A DNA stretch of 64,000 nucleotides from Methanosarcina sp. ERenArc_MAG2 (GTDB lineage Archaea; Halobacteriota; Methanosarcinia; Methanosarcinales; Methanosarcinaceae). The stretch covers positions 1 to 64,000 of the forward strand of contig JAMXHR010000017.1 of assembly GCA_023955635.1 (NCBI GenBank). Reading direction: 5' to 3'. The notes under the pieces are model-generated. The model searched no databases. It saw only the letters and a program-made list of their open reading frames with translations, and was not told where the DNA came from. Position numbers and translations under genes: made by a program. Every line of letters starts with the position of its first letter. Position 1 is the stretch's first letter. Below are positions 48,486 to 57,944 of this stretch, one piece after another.

Positions 48486-51242
48486 TCACGCTGCCAACGC
48501 TTCATTTAATTCACTAATCACCATAGTCATCTCGTCCCCAAAAAGCTGGTACATTCTGCCGCGCCCGCCAAGAGCATCAAAGGGAGTGTAATCAAGGTCG
48601 TCTATTTCCAGATGGAAGCTGGTTGCAACATATTCTTTAATCATACGGAGCCAGTTCATCTGGTCTTCACTGAATTTCAGGGTTCCTGCCTGTTTTTTGA
48701 ATACCCAGTCCTGGAAATTCCGGTTTACGGTCTGGTCGTAGACAGTTAGCACAGGGTCGATTTCGGTAATTCTGCGGATCAGGGAAACCAGAGCTGTGAG
48801 TTCGTTTTTCGGGGAATTTCCGTTCACCTTTTCCAGCTGCTCATAAGCCTGCCAGATCCTCAACGGAGCGAAATAGGGTTTTTCCAGCTTCAGTTTATCC
48901 AGCACTTCTTTAATCATAATAAAGGTAACTTCCCTGCGCTGGTATGGCTGATTGTAGAAAATTCTCAGGGCTGTGATTTCGTCTTTGTTAGCTTCCATGT
49001 ATGCCTTAAAGTCACTGACCAGCTCATCTGCCTTTACAACAGCGTCTTTGTCCCACTCGGCTCTGTTAAGGGTGTCAGTGTTCACGGTATCAATTATCTG
49101 CTCATGGACTCTGCGGACATTTTCTATATACTCGTTCAGCTCTCCGGAAAAAGTTGATCTGGCAACATCAATCAGATTATCTTGTGCTTTTTTCTGTGAA
49201 TCCGCTTCCGAAATTTCCGGATGATTCTGTTTAATCTCAGAAGCTCCGGAATCAATGATATCAGGGTTATACGCATTGAGCAGGTCCTTAACAGTCTGAT
49301 TGAGCGTCTTTCCGTTAGCTTTCTCAGCAAAAACAGCTCTTTCGTCCTCACTTATCTGTCTATTCAGCCTTGCCAGGCGGGAAGCCAGGGAAATGTAAAG
49401 GTCTTCGTCCTGAGCGCCAAAAGTTACTGCTGCCAGCAGATCTTTTAGCGACGTATTTTTCTTGCGTTCCAGAGGCCGGCTGTCGGTTTTCATGGTCTTT
49501 GTAACGCCCACTGCATCTACTATTACAAAATGCGTCTTGGCCGAAATAGCCGATGTTGTCACCTTTTTCAGGTCATCGAACCCAAGAGTTCGTGTACCTC
49601 GTCCCTTCATCTGCTCAAAATAATTTAAGCTTTTAACATCCCTCATAAACAGCAGGCATTCCAGCGGCTTAACATCCGTACCTGTGGCAATCATATCCAC
49701 TGTAACCGCTATTCTGGGATTGTAAAGATTGCGGAAGTCGGAAAGCACTGATTTTGGGTCTTCTTCGGCTTTGTAGGTCACTTTCTTACAAAAGGCATTG
49801 CCTTCGTTAAATTCTTCCCGCAGTATATTGATAATATCATCGGCATGGCTGTCATTCTTAGCAAAGATAAGGGTTTTTGGAACTTCCTTTCTGCCGGGGA
49901 AGATCTCAGGTAACCTCTCTTTGAATGTCCGGATCACATTTCGTATCTGGCTTGGATTGACCACGTCCCTGTCCAGCTTTTTAGCATTATAGGTGAAATC
50001 CTCATCCAGTTGTTCCCAGCGTTTTTTACGGGTAAGCTTCTCCCTTCTGTCCACATACTCCTTCGCAGCTATCTTTGCCCCGTTTTTGCTAATTTCAGTT
50101 TCGATGGTGTACACATCATAACCCACATTTACGCCATCTGCAACAGCTTCCTCGTGGCTGTACTCACTTACCACATTCTCATTGAAAAACCCGAAAGTGC
50201 GTTTATCCGGCGTAGCTGTCAAACCTATTAAGAATGCATCAAAATAATCCAGGACCTGCTTCCACAGGTGGTATATGGAGCGGTGGCACTCGTCTACGAC
50301 CACAAAATCAAACTCTTCGATGGGAATCTTCCCATTATACACTACAGGAAGAGGCTCCTTTGGTTGCCAGCCACTCTCAGCAGGGTTTTCTTCCTCAATT
50401 TTTTCGTCCAGCTCCTCGCCCTTCAAAATGGAGTAAAGCCGTTGAATTGTGGAAATGCACACCTGGCTGTCCGATGAGATATAACCGGAACGTAAACGCT
50501 GCACATTGTACAGTTCTGTGAATTTACGGTTATCGTCATTGGGCACATAAGCCATGAATTCCTGCTCTGCCTGCTCGCCAAGGTTCCTGGTATCAACAAG
50601 GAAAAGCACCTTTTTGGCATTCGCAAATTTTAGTAATCTGTAAATGAAAGTTATAGCAGTATAGGTTTTTCCTGAACCTGTTGCCATCTGGACCAGAGCC
50701 CTTGGGCGATTGTCCTTAAAGGATTTCTCAAGATTTGAGATCGCGATTATCTGACAATCGCGTAATCCGTCTGTTCGCAATTCAGGAATATCAAATAACC
50801 TTTCCCTCAAAGGTTTCTCTTTTTTGAGACATTCCTCAAAAGTCTCAGGCCGGTGAAAAGAAAAAACAGGTCTTGACCTTGGCTTTGGATCACGTTGATC
50901 TGTAAATCGTGTAAGTTTCCCGGTACTTTCGTACACAAAAGGAAGTGGATCATTGTTCAGGTACCTTAGCTTGCTTGCAGCATATTCGGCTGATTGTTCC
51001 TCAACAACGGTTAATCGGTGTCCTTCTTCGTCCCTTTTCGCCTCAATAATTCCAACGGGCTTTTTATCAACAAATAGTACATAATCAGCAGGTCCCACAT
51101 CAGTCAAATACTCCTTAACTGCAATGCCCCTGGAAGCACTCCAATCGATTCTACTCTTTTCCTGCACTATCCAGCCAGAATCATTTAATTTCCTATCGAT
51201 GTTATTTCTGGCATTTTGTTCTGGAGTCTGATTATTATTCAT
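48486..51242 (-). CDS. hsdR: Type I restriction enzyme subunit HsdR
   Basis: 918 aa, unbroken. N-terminal nuclease domain with the PD-(D/E)XK pattern (GPADYVLFVDKKPVGIIEAK). Then SF2 translocase motifs: Walker A MATGSGKTYTA, DEAD-type VVDECHRS, TATP, IATGTDVKPL and GRGTRTLG. The C-terminal helical part ends in EMTMVISELNEAL. It cleaves unmodified DNA as the motor of the HsdR2M2S complex. Separated from hsdS by the PIN module and the lipoprotein gene. Confidence 0.95.
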   Translation of the reverse strand: MNNNQTPEQNARNNIDRKLNDSGWIVQEKSRIDWSASRGIAVKEYLTDVGPADYVLFVDKKPVGIIEAKRDEEGHRLTVVEEQSAEYAASKLRYLNNDPLPFVYESTGKLTRFTDQRDPKPRSRPVFSFHRPETFEECLKKEKPLRERLFDIPELRTDGLRDCQIIAISNLEKSFKDNRPRALVQMATGSGKTYTAITFIYRLLKFANAKKVLFLVDTRNLGEQAEQEFMAYVPNDDNRKFTELYNVQRLRSGYISSDSQVCISTIQRLYSILKGEELDEKIEEENPAESGWQPKEPLPVVYNGKIPIEEFDFVVVDECHRSIYHLWKQVLDYFDAFLIGLTATPDKRTFGFFNENVVSEYSHEEAVADGVNVGYDVYTIETEISKNGAKIAAKEYVDRREKLTRKKRWEQLDEDFTYNAKKLDRDVVNPSQIRNVIRTFKERLPEIFPGRKEVPKTLIFAKNDSHADDIINILREEFNEGNAFCKKVTYKAEEDPKSVLSDFRNLYNPRIAVTVDMIATGTDVKPLECLLFMRDVKSLNYFEQMKGRGTRTLGFDDLKKVTTSAISAKTHFVIVDAVGVTKTMKTDSRPLERKKNTSLKDLLAAVTFGAQDEDLYISLASRLARLNRQISEDERAVFAEKANGKTLNQTVKDLLNAYNPDIIDSGASEIKQNHPEISEADSQKKAQDNLIDVARSTFSGELNEYIENVRRVHEQIIDTVNTDTLNRAEWDKDAVVKADELVSDFKAYMEANKDEITALRIFYNQPYQRREVTFIMIKEVLDKLKLEKPYFAPLRIWQAYEQLEKVNGNSPKNELTALVSLIRRITEIDPVLTVYDQTVNRNFQDWVFKKQAGTLKFSEDQMNWLRMIKEYVATSFHLEIDDLDYTPFDALGGRGRMYQLFGDEMTMVISELNEALAA

Positions 51243-51702
51243 ATGTGTACCCGTTGAGAGTCATTTTCATCCTTTTTTCCTGGATTGGGCTTTATAGATG
51301 GCACTTTCTTTGAATGTGATTTCTACCAATAAATGTTTCTAAATTTATACATGGTATTCCTATATTTTGGAAATGGATGTAAATTATCCACTCGAACCAA
51401 TGAAAAGCCAAAAAGCAGAGTTTGGGAGATCGATTCGGACACAAGAACTCCTACGAAAACAGACTCTGAAACTATCGTCTTCAGCCCGGATGAACATCCC
51501 TGGTATACCGCATAATATGAATAAAAAATGTATGAATAAAAAATTTGGAGAATATGAATAAAAATTTTGAGAAATCCCTTAAAAAAGAACCTGTAGAAAT
51601 GCATGAGAGCTTGAAATAAATAGCTACGACTACCCTCTATCTGAATATCAATAAAATATTTAGAACAAGACAGATCAACGTTGATTTGAAAAAAGAATCA
51701 AG
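51243..51702. other. Spacer between hsdR and tRNA-Met
   Basis: No gene supported. An open stretch around 51405-51560 has two overlapping frames with a little protein-like character (TRTNEKPKSRVWEID in one) but no start or family, so it may be a remnant. The start region of hsdR reads from minus strand here; AGGATG sites lie near 51270. Confidence 0.45.
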
Positions 51703-51813
51703 TGCCCGGAGCGTGACTCGAACACGCGACCTCCAGATGTCTCAGGAGATTAACGACGCCTCATATAAAAGTCCCTATGAGTCTGGCGCCCCAACCGACT
51801 AGGCTATCCGGGC
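51703..51813 (-). tRNA. tRNA-Met(CAT), elongator type, with a 37-nt intron
   Basis: Reverse-complement starts GCCCGGATAGCCTAGTCGG and ends TCCGGGCA; no CCA encoded. Acceptor GCCCGGA/TCCGGGC is perfect; the T arm has GGTCGCGTGTTCGAGTCACG. The anticodon stem CCAGA/TCTGG flanks CTCATAA with CAT. An intron at 51775-51739 interrupts after position 37. It folds as a canonical bulge-helix-bulge: CTCA/TGAG 4-bp helix, 3-nt bulges TAG and ACA. The exons total 74 nt. The discriminator base is A. Confidence 0.95.
51739..51775 (-). other. tRNA-Met intron, bulge-helix-bulge type
   Basis: 37 nt, between A37 and A38, starting GGGACTTTTATATGAGG and ending GAGAC. The 5' cut TA^G and 3' cut AC^A fall in the two 3-nt bulges that splicing endonuclease recognises. 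Confidence 0.9.
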
Positions 51814-52095
51814 TTGCAACACACAAATGTACAAAGATATATTAAAGGGTAACGATCGGAAGATGGAAAACCCGGAGGTTTTCGTAAATATTTTAATGAA
51901 GTACACGACCTGAAAATGGGAGAAACGAATGTACCGGTTATTTGAGGATATATTTGAGGATATGAAAGACATCGGTCGTCCATCAATAATAAGTTGATAT
52001 TTCTCTAGGAAATCTTCCCACTTAAGCTCTGCATATCATTTTCCGCGTTGTTACATTAAAATTTCCTTCCCATGTGTAAGTTAAGAGATGTGTAA

Positions 52096-52982
52096 GAGCG
52101 TGTCTTAAAATTATATAATCCTTGACACACTGATTGTTCGTTCATGCCAGAACAAAATAAAAGAACTCCTTATCATAGTAATTTATCTAATAAACAATGG
52201 GAAATAATTAAGCCTCATCTCCCCAGTCCTAGCACGAATCGAGGTAGAAAACGCGTTCATTCCTATCGAGAAATATTGAACGCCATCTTTTATTTGCTAC
52301 GTTCGGGTTGTGCATGGCGAATGTTACCCCACGAATTCCCACCGTGGAAAACTGTCTACCACTATTTCCGTCTTTGGAGACTTACTGGATTTTGGGAACG
52401 TATAAATGCTACACTGAGAACTGAACTGAGAATTGCATATGGAAGAAAACCAGAACCGAGTGCTGCAATTTTAGATAGCCAGTCAGTTAAAACTACAGAA
52501 ACGCCAGGAGTACGCGGCTATGATGCTGCCAAGAAAGTAAAAGGGAGAAAGCGCCACATTCTAGTGGATACAATAGGGCTACTGTTGATAGTTATAGTTC
52601 ATACAGCAAATATCCAGGATCGAGATGGAGCTAAACTTGTTCTGGAACAAATTAAGGGGAAATTTTCTCGATTGCAGCTTATTTGGGCTGATGCTGCTTA
52701 TTCCGGTCAACTGGTTGATTGGGTCAAAGTAGTTTGTGGTTGGATGTTGGAAATCGTAAAGCGTAGCGATGACATCAAAGGTTTTAAGGTACTTCCTCAC
52801 AGATGGGTAGTAGAGCGTACATTTGGATGGCTAGGTAGATATCGACGTTTGAGTAAAGATTATGAAGGATTAACAGAATCAAGTCAAGCATTAATATATG
52901 CTGCAATGCTTCATATAATGATTAGAAGACTGGCTCGTATAAAAAAATCAAGCGGATGATAAAGGAATATTAAGACACGCTC
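52096..52982. mobile_element. IS5-family insertion sequence, complete, 887 bp
   Basis: Ends GAGCGTGTCTTAA (52096-52108) and TTAAGACACGCTC (52970-52982) are perfect 13-bp inverted repeats, with TAA on both sides as target duplication (52093-52095 and 52983-52985). The single transposase ORF is complete. It interrupts a 16-bp tandem array and looks recent and active-capable. Confidence 0.93.
52144..52959 (+). CDS. IS5-family transposase
   Basis: 271 aa DDE transposase: SNKQWEIIKPHLP at the start, LLRSGCAWRMLPHEFPPWKTVYHYF as N-terminal conserved part, first Asp in AAILDSQSVKTTE, second in WADAAYSGQL and Glu in RWVVERTFGWLGRYRRL. These follow the IS5 (IS427-like, single-ORF) pattern. Untouched by frameshift, in contrast to many genes in this window. 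Its stop lies 11 nt before the right inverted repeat. Confidence 0.95.
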   Translation: MPEQNKRTPYHSNLSNKQWEIIKPHLPSPSTNRGRKRVHSYREILNAIFYLLRSGCAWRMLPHEFPPWKTVYHYFRLWRLTGFWERINATLRTELRIAYGRKPEPSAAILDSQSVKTTETPGVRGYDAAKKVKGRKRHILVDTIGLLLIVIVHTANIQDRDGAKLVLEQIKGKFSRLQLIWADAAYSGQLVDWVKVVCGWMLEIVKRSDDIKGFKVLPHRWVVERTFGWLGRYRRLSKDYEGLTESSQALIYAAMLHIMIRRLARIKKSSG

Positions 52983-53205
52983 TAAGTTAAGAGATGTGTA
53001 AGTTAAGAGATGTGTAAGTTAAGAGATGTGTAAGTTAAGAGATGTGTAAGTTAAGAGAACAGATGCGATTAAGCAAAAGTACTCAAAGACTAAATATCAA
53101 CCAGCTAATGGTGCATGACCAAAATAAACAATAAATTGAAAAATAAGCTGAAAAAATTAAAAGAAAAAAAGGATAAAAAGGCTTTATCCTCTCTTGAAAA
53201 ATAGA

Positions 53206-54000
53206 TCAGTATCCTGTTGCTTCTGCGAGCTGCTTGATCAGAGAACTATCAGCAATATTTCCGGTAACTACCAATACATAGTTTCCATTGCTCCAGATAT
53301 AGGAATATCTGGGAACCTCTGTTCCTGCGCTTACGACGTGATCTGTAATTCTCACAGCTGAATGCCCATTAAATGACTCTTCGACAAAACGGGAGCCTTC
53401 TGTTAAGGGTACAAAGGAAGATTTGTATGCATCGATCAGATTATTTGTAGCCTCAGGCTTCTGAAGCTCGATTACATCCACATAGATGTCAGAATCGTTG
53501 TATTTGTACAGCCCTTCGGACCCTCCAACAACTTCAGAAACATTATCTGCATTGTAATCGATTCTGATATCACTCGAATTGAGAGGGATAGATGCAACGT
53601 ATTCAAAACCTGCAGGAAGGTTTTCAATCTTGCTAATATCAGCCGCACCTTCATCAGAATTTACATTTGCTTCCGAGCTACTTGAATCCGTTCCACTGCT
53701 ACCTGACTCTGTTCCACTGCTACTTGATTTTGTTCCACTAACTGCGGATTTGTCAAGCGCACTGATATTAGCCGCACTTTCAGCAGGAGTTACATTTGCT
53801 TCCGTGCCATTCGTTTCTGTTCCATTAACTGCGGGCGTGTTAGGCTCGCTAATATTAGCCGCATTTTCAGCAGGATTTACATTTGCTTCCGAGCCGTTCA
53901 ACTCGGTTCCATTAACTGCGGACTTATTATCACCCACGCAGCCTGAAAACGCGATCATTAAAACTGCAAGTGCAGATATTAAAGCCATCATTTTTTTCAT
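53206..54000 (-). CDS. Lipoprotein with repeated Asn/Glu/Ala-rich linker, unknown function
   Basis: About 264 aa. Lipobox VLMIAFSGC and a linker (about residues 24-125) made of three or four imperfect repeats of AVNGTExNGxEANVxPAExAANIS, then SGT/SSSSG runs. The globular C-terminal domain starts at LPAGFEYVASIPLNSSDI and ends TGNIADSSLIKQLAEATGY; similar small domains are common in Methanosarcina lipoproteins but are uncharacterised. ATG 54000 is chosen because AGGTGAAG lies upstream. Head-to-tail with the S-layer gene. Confidence 0.82.
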   Translation of the reverse strand: MKKMMALISALAVLMIAFSGCVGDNKSAVNGTELNGSEANVNPAENAANISEPNTPAVNGTETNGTEANVTPAESAANISALDKSAVSGTKSSSSGTESGSSGTDSSSSEANVNSDEGAADISKIENLPAGFEYVASIPLNSSDIRIDYNADNVSEVVGGSEGLYKYNDSDIYVDVIELQKPEATNNLIDAYKSSFVPLTEGSRFVEESFNGHSAVRITDHVVSAGTEVPRYSYIWSNGNYVLVVTGNIADSSLIKQLAEATGY

Positions 54001-54177
54001 AGTCTTCACCTGATCTGTAAGTCCTGAAAAATAACCGTAAGGTTTGAAGAATCAGGATTTCAGAGTTGAAAGAATCGCTTGAATTAAGAAATACACAAAT
54101 AAAAAGCTATCTGCAAAAAGAAATTCAAAAAAGAATTGAAAAGAGAAAAGGGTTAAGAAAACCCTTCACTCAGAAAT

Positions 54178-56190
54178 TTAGTTGTTTCTCCTGACGAGAT
54201 AGACAACTGCAAGGAGTCCAACAAGTCCGAAAACAAATCCGAATCCAGGAGTTTTAGTTTTGTCATCGGTTTTATTCTCTTCGGTTGGTACTTCATCAAC
54301 AGGGGTCTCTCCCGGAGTTGATACGTTGTCGACCGGAGTTTCGGTTGTGTTGTCACCAATGGTGTTGTTGTCATCTACAACCGGTTCGGTGATGTTGCCA
54401 GAGGTATTGTTACCTGGTGTGGTGGTTTCGTTTCCGAGAGTCTTCTCAACGAATGGGTAGTACCTGAGTTCACTGGCAGGAGTGTCAGCGACCTTGAAGG
54501 ACATTCCCTGGCCGATAGTTTCATCAGAGTCTCTGGTCAGAGTGAAGGTGTCTTCATTGCTGATCCTGAGGGTGTTACCGTTGATGGAAACATCGTTGAG
54601 TTCGCCGAATTCATCATCAGATTCGATAGTCATGGCGTTTGCGTAGTCAATGAGCCAGAGACCTTCGATCTGGGCAATGCTGTCGACTGCACCCTGGAAG
54701 ACCTGGTTGACATGGACTTTCAGGACAACAACATCGTCTTCATCCTGGATGTCATCGAGTTCGACGTCCCAGTTGCCACTGCTGTTACCTGTACCGACTG
54801 AGATGATCTCGTCATCTACGAATTCTCCGTCCTTGTTGAACTGGAGCCAGACTTTTTCACCGTCAACATCGACCTGCTTGGCTTCAAGAGTGTAGCCCTG
54901 GCCGAGGTCAAGAGTTTCGCCGGTTCTGATAGTGTACTTGTCGTCACTGTCAAGAATCAGCTTTGCGAGTTTGTCAGCGCTGTTGGATTTCAGTGGGATG
55001 TATTCTTCTGCAAAGAAGCCAATAACCGGATACTGGTCCCAGCCTGCAGCTGCATTATCATACTCGTAGTCAACTTTCTTAACGGAGGTCTGATAGACAA
55101 GGCCGCCATCAGGAATTACGTTTCCGCCATTAAGTCCGGAGACACTAAGGGATTCTGTTTCGACATTGTCATTGATGTCGTAGTAGAAGCCTGCAAAGCT
55201 AGTTGCATCCCAGCTAGCGTCACCGGAGGCAACCTGTCCTCTGATCTGATAGGTGCCAGGCTCTGTGATTTGCTTCATGAGATAGAACCTGAGCACATTG
55301 GAAGATGTGTCAGCTGTCTTGAAGTACATGCCCTGAGCGATCTCCTCTTCAGAGTCTCTGGAAAGAGTGAAGGTGTCTTCATTGCTGATGGTAAGGGTGT
55401 CACCGTTGATGGAAACATCGTTGAGTTCGCCGAATTCATCGTCAGATTCGATAGTCATGGCATTTCCGTAGTCAATGAGCCAGAGACCTTCGATCTGAGC
55501 AATGCTGTCGACTGCGCCCTGGAAGACCTGGTTGACATGGACTTTCAGGACAACAACATCGTCTTCATCCTGGATGTCATCGAGTTCGACGTCCCAGGTG
55601 CTGTCACCGCTTCCAACCTCGATGATTTCGTCATCTACGAATTCTCCGTCCTTGTTGAACTGGAGCCAGACTTTTTCACCGTCAACATCGACCTGCTTGG
55701 CTTCGAGAGTGTAGCCCTGACCGAGGTCAAGAGTTTCACCGGTTCTGATAGTGTACTTGTCGTCACTGTCAAGAACGAGCTTTGCGAGTTTGTCAGCTTT
55801 GGTAGGTTTAAGCGGGATGTATTTGTCTGCGAAGAAACCCATCAAGCTGTAGTTGTCCCAGCCAGCAGCTGCATTTTCATATTCGTATTCAACCTGCTGA
55901 ATCTTGGTTTGGTAAACGAGACCGCCTTCTCCAATAACGTTGTCCTTAGTTCCGGCAACATCCTTAATGGAAAGAGTTTCAGTTGTCACGTTGTCATCAA
56001 TGTCGTAATAGAATGCTGCAAATTGGGTAGCACCGATTGTAAGGGTACCGTTATCACCCAGAATAGACTCGATATTAGAGCCATTGTACACAGGGCCGCG
56101 GATCTCAACTGCGTCTGGTGTAGTTGCGGCGGATGCAACTACAGTCAGAAGCATGAGAGCAGCCAGTGTTACTGCTAAAAATCTCTTCAT
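54178..56190 (-). CDS. Major S-layer glycoprotein, two tandem DUF1608 domains and PGF-CTERM-like anchor
   Basis: 670 aa. Signal peptide MKRFLAVTLAALMLLTVVASA. Two S-layer domains (about 30-310 and 320-590) each contain FAAFYYDIDDN/FAGFYYDINDN, KADKLAKLVLDSDDKY-type and GYTLEAKQVDVDG blocks that are nearly identical between copies. A Thr/Asn/Pro-rich stalk (about 595-640) leads to a C-terminal PGFGFVFGLVGLLAVVYLVRR, the PGF-CTERM pattern read by archaeosortase. This is the expected structure of the Methanosarcina S-layer. Many acidic residues and N-glycosylation sites (NGS, NVT, NTS). Upstream 0.9 kb is gene-free. Confidence 0.95.
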   Translation of the reverse strand: MKRFLAVTLAALMLLTVVASAATTPDAVEIRGPVYNGSNIESILGDNGTLTIGATQFAAFYYDIDDNVTTETLSIKDVAGTKDNVIGEGGLVYQTKIQQVEYEYENAAAGWDNYSLMGFFADKYIPLKPTKADKLAKLVLDSDDKYTIRTGETLDLGQGYTLEAKQVDVDGEKVWLQFNKDGEFVDDEIIEVGSGDSTWDVELDDIQDEDDVVVLKVHVNQVFQGAVDSIAQIEGLWLIDYGNAMTIESDDEFGELNDVSINGDTLTISNEDTFTLSRDSEEEIAQGMYFKTADTSSNVLRFYLMKQITEPGTYQIRGQVASGDASWDATSFAGFYYDINDNVETESLSVSGLNGGNVIPDGGLVYQTSVKKVDYEYDNAAAGWDQYPVIGFFAEEYIPLKSNSADKLAKLILDSDDKYTIRTGETLDLGQGYTLEAKQVDVDGEKVWLQFNKDGEFVDDEIISVGTGNSSGNWDVELDDIQDEDDVVVLKVHVNQVFQGAVDSIAQIEGLWLIDYANAMTIESDDEFGELNDVSINGNTLRISNEDTFTLTRDSDETIGQGMSFKVADTPASELRYYPFVEKTLGNETTTPGNNTSGNITEPVVDDNNTIGDNTTETPVDNVSTPGETPVDEVPTEENKTDDKTKTPGFGFVFGLVGLLAVVYLVRRNN

Positions 56191-57085
56191 TTTATTGTTT
56201 CCTCCATGTTTATTAAGATATGTCGTATGTAAGAAGAAGTGTCGGGATCAACACTTAAAGGGTTTCACCATTCTTCACCAAATCAGACATTAAGATTTCG
56301 TCGATTGCCGAAGAGGATTTCATTCCCTCCTTATCCCTCTAAATTGGATTACAAGTGTTCTATAAAATAATTGCCTTATTAAATCTTTTGTGGTCTATTT
56401 CAGGGAAATTAAGGAGGAAAAGCGCAAAACAACGATACAAATGACGGTAAATGTCGAAAGAGCTCAGGCAGAGTATTCGAAAGAAGTTAATGTAAAAGAT
56501 AAATTCGAAATACTTATAAAATACAATGAAAAAAAGATAGTATAATTATAAAGCGTCCATTTAAATAATTTCAGACAATACTGAGTTTAAAAATGCATTA
56601 AGTAAAATTCATATTTATCGTAGTTATACAATTTATTTGAACCATAAATCTTCCAGTATCTGCATACGACGTCAAATTATTCAGGCCAATTTTATTAATA
56701 TGTATTTAAAGAAGTGAGGGGATATAAAGTTGCATGCATGCTCTATGGGAGAAGAGCACCTATAAAGACACTGGTTGTGAAAGGGGCAACAAAAAATTAG
56801 AGTGTGCTTTCAAAACGTTTTAAATAAATGTATTGAATACTTATACTATTTTTATAATAACATTTGAAAATGGGCTGTTTTAAATTATTTGCAGGAGAAA
56901 CCTGATAATATTAGAAATTGACGATATAAAAGAAGAAATATAAAAAAGAGTATTATGTAATAGGAGAAAGAAATTAAAAAAAGCAGACAGGTGCGACACA
57001 TTAAGGATATACTAAGGAACTAAATCAGATCATATTTTATATCTTAATAATATAATATAGGTCTAAAAATACGAAGGGATTTGCT
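56191..57085. promoter_or_regulatory. Long regulatory spacer upstream of the S-layer gene
   Basis: 895 bp with no gene. The binding site AGGAGG(AAA) precedes the S-layer ATG (56198-56205 on minus). The most likely box A for the S-layer transcript is TTATTTTATAG at 56373-56363, giving a 5' UTR of about 145 nt. AT content rises steadily to 57060; A-rich runs at 56940-56985 could promote the gene at 57086. Nothing resembling an RNA gene was seen. Confidence 0.5.
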
Positions 57086-57661
57086 TTGGAATGTCAAAAT
57101 GTTATTCAGGATGTCATCTGCAGGATAAAAGCTATCAAAGGCGTAGAAGAGACATATGTTTTGAGTGGAGAAGACAAAGAAAAAGTATTAGAGCTTGAAA
57201 AAAAAGCAGCTGGTGTAGTCCTTATGGGCCTTGGTATAGGAGATAATCAGGGAATTCAGGAGGTCTTCAAACGCCAGATAGTAATAGCCTTTACGACCAG
57301 CATGAACTATGTCTGGCCTGAAGGGCCCAATGTAATACTCATGCAGTTTGGGGAAAAGATCGGTGAAGATGTTTACGATCCCGAGAAACTCGAAGAGTGT
57401 AAAAAATGCAAGGATATGATGGTTATGGGAAACTTTGTAATTTACAGAAACTCAGTACCCAAACCAAAGGACGCAAAGAAAGAACCCATCACTGTCGTTC
57501 TCCCTCCCCGGAAATGTCCGGAAGTAGAATGTGCAAAAGGGGTGGCCAATGTTGTGCTCGCATCTCCTTCTACGCCCTCGGATGAGTACATCAGGTCTGT
57601 AATGGGCCTTAAGCCGGAAATAGGACTCGGAACTTTTATCATCGGGTTCGATCTCTGCTAA
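57086..57661 (+). CDS. Conserved archaeal protein of unknown function (DUF2124-like)
   Basis: 191 aa. Residues VVLMGLGIGDNQGIQEVFKRQIVIAF form a Rossmann-like start, and a CKKCKD cysteine pair (about 112-115) sits in EKLEECKKCKDMMVM. The C-terminal half has PRKCPEVECAKG, another Cys pair, so a metal site is possible. I cannot give a function; the resemblance to DUF2124 is tentative. TTG start at 57086 after GAAGGGAT; no ATG exists in the first 40 codons. Confidence 0.68.
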   Translation: MECQNVIQDVICRIKAIKGVEETYVLSGEDKEKVLELEKKAAGVVLMGLGIGDNQGIQEVFKRQIVIAFTTSMNYVWPEGPNVILMQFGEKIGEDVYDPEKLEECKKCKDMMVMGNFVIYRNSVPKPKDAKKEPITVVLPPRKCPEVECAKGVANVVLASPSTPSDEYIRSVMGLKPEIGLGTFIIGFDLC

Positions 57662-57944
57662 GCAGGTCAAACCTGTGAAAACGTGTAGATTTAAAATAAA
57701 GCAGATTGAGTATGATGGTACTGGCTGCCATTACACCGGGCATTATATTGTATATTACTTAATTACTTAATGACTTATTATTGTATATTACCGATAAGAT
57801 TAAAGAACACGGCTTTTGAAAAAGCCGAAAACAATCTTTTTTAAAATAGTCTGAAAAATTGATTTATAATAATTGATCTATAATTAATCACGGCCTTAAA
57901 AAGAAAAATCCGGGTGTCCAGAAACCGGAAAGACGGAACTTGAG

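Larger units (their letters stand above)
52072..53057. repeat. 16-bp tandem repeat array, split by an IS element
   Basis: Unit ATGTGTAAGTTAAGAG. One full copy (52072-52087) and the first 8 nt of a second (52088-52095) lie left of the IS. The rest of the second and four full copies (52994-53057) lie right of it. Before insertion there were thus six copies. No gene in the array or in the spacer 53058-53205. Confidence 0.92.

Noticed and set aside
51323..51604. Overlapping frames (93, 60 and 64 aa) next to hsdR
   Set aside because: Three frames over the same bases, none with a binding site or family; kept only as a possible remnant in the spacer note.
52072..53057. 16-bp tandem array as CRISPR
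   Set aside because: Units abut directly with no spacers; the unit is too short, and no cas gene is present.
55270..56178. Long plus-strand frame (302 aa) opposite the S-layer gene
   Set aside because: It is a shadow of the S-layer repeats; the minus-strand gene has signal peptide, domains and anchor.
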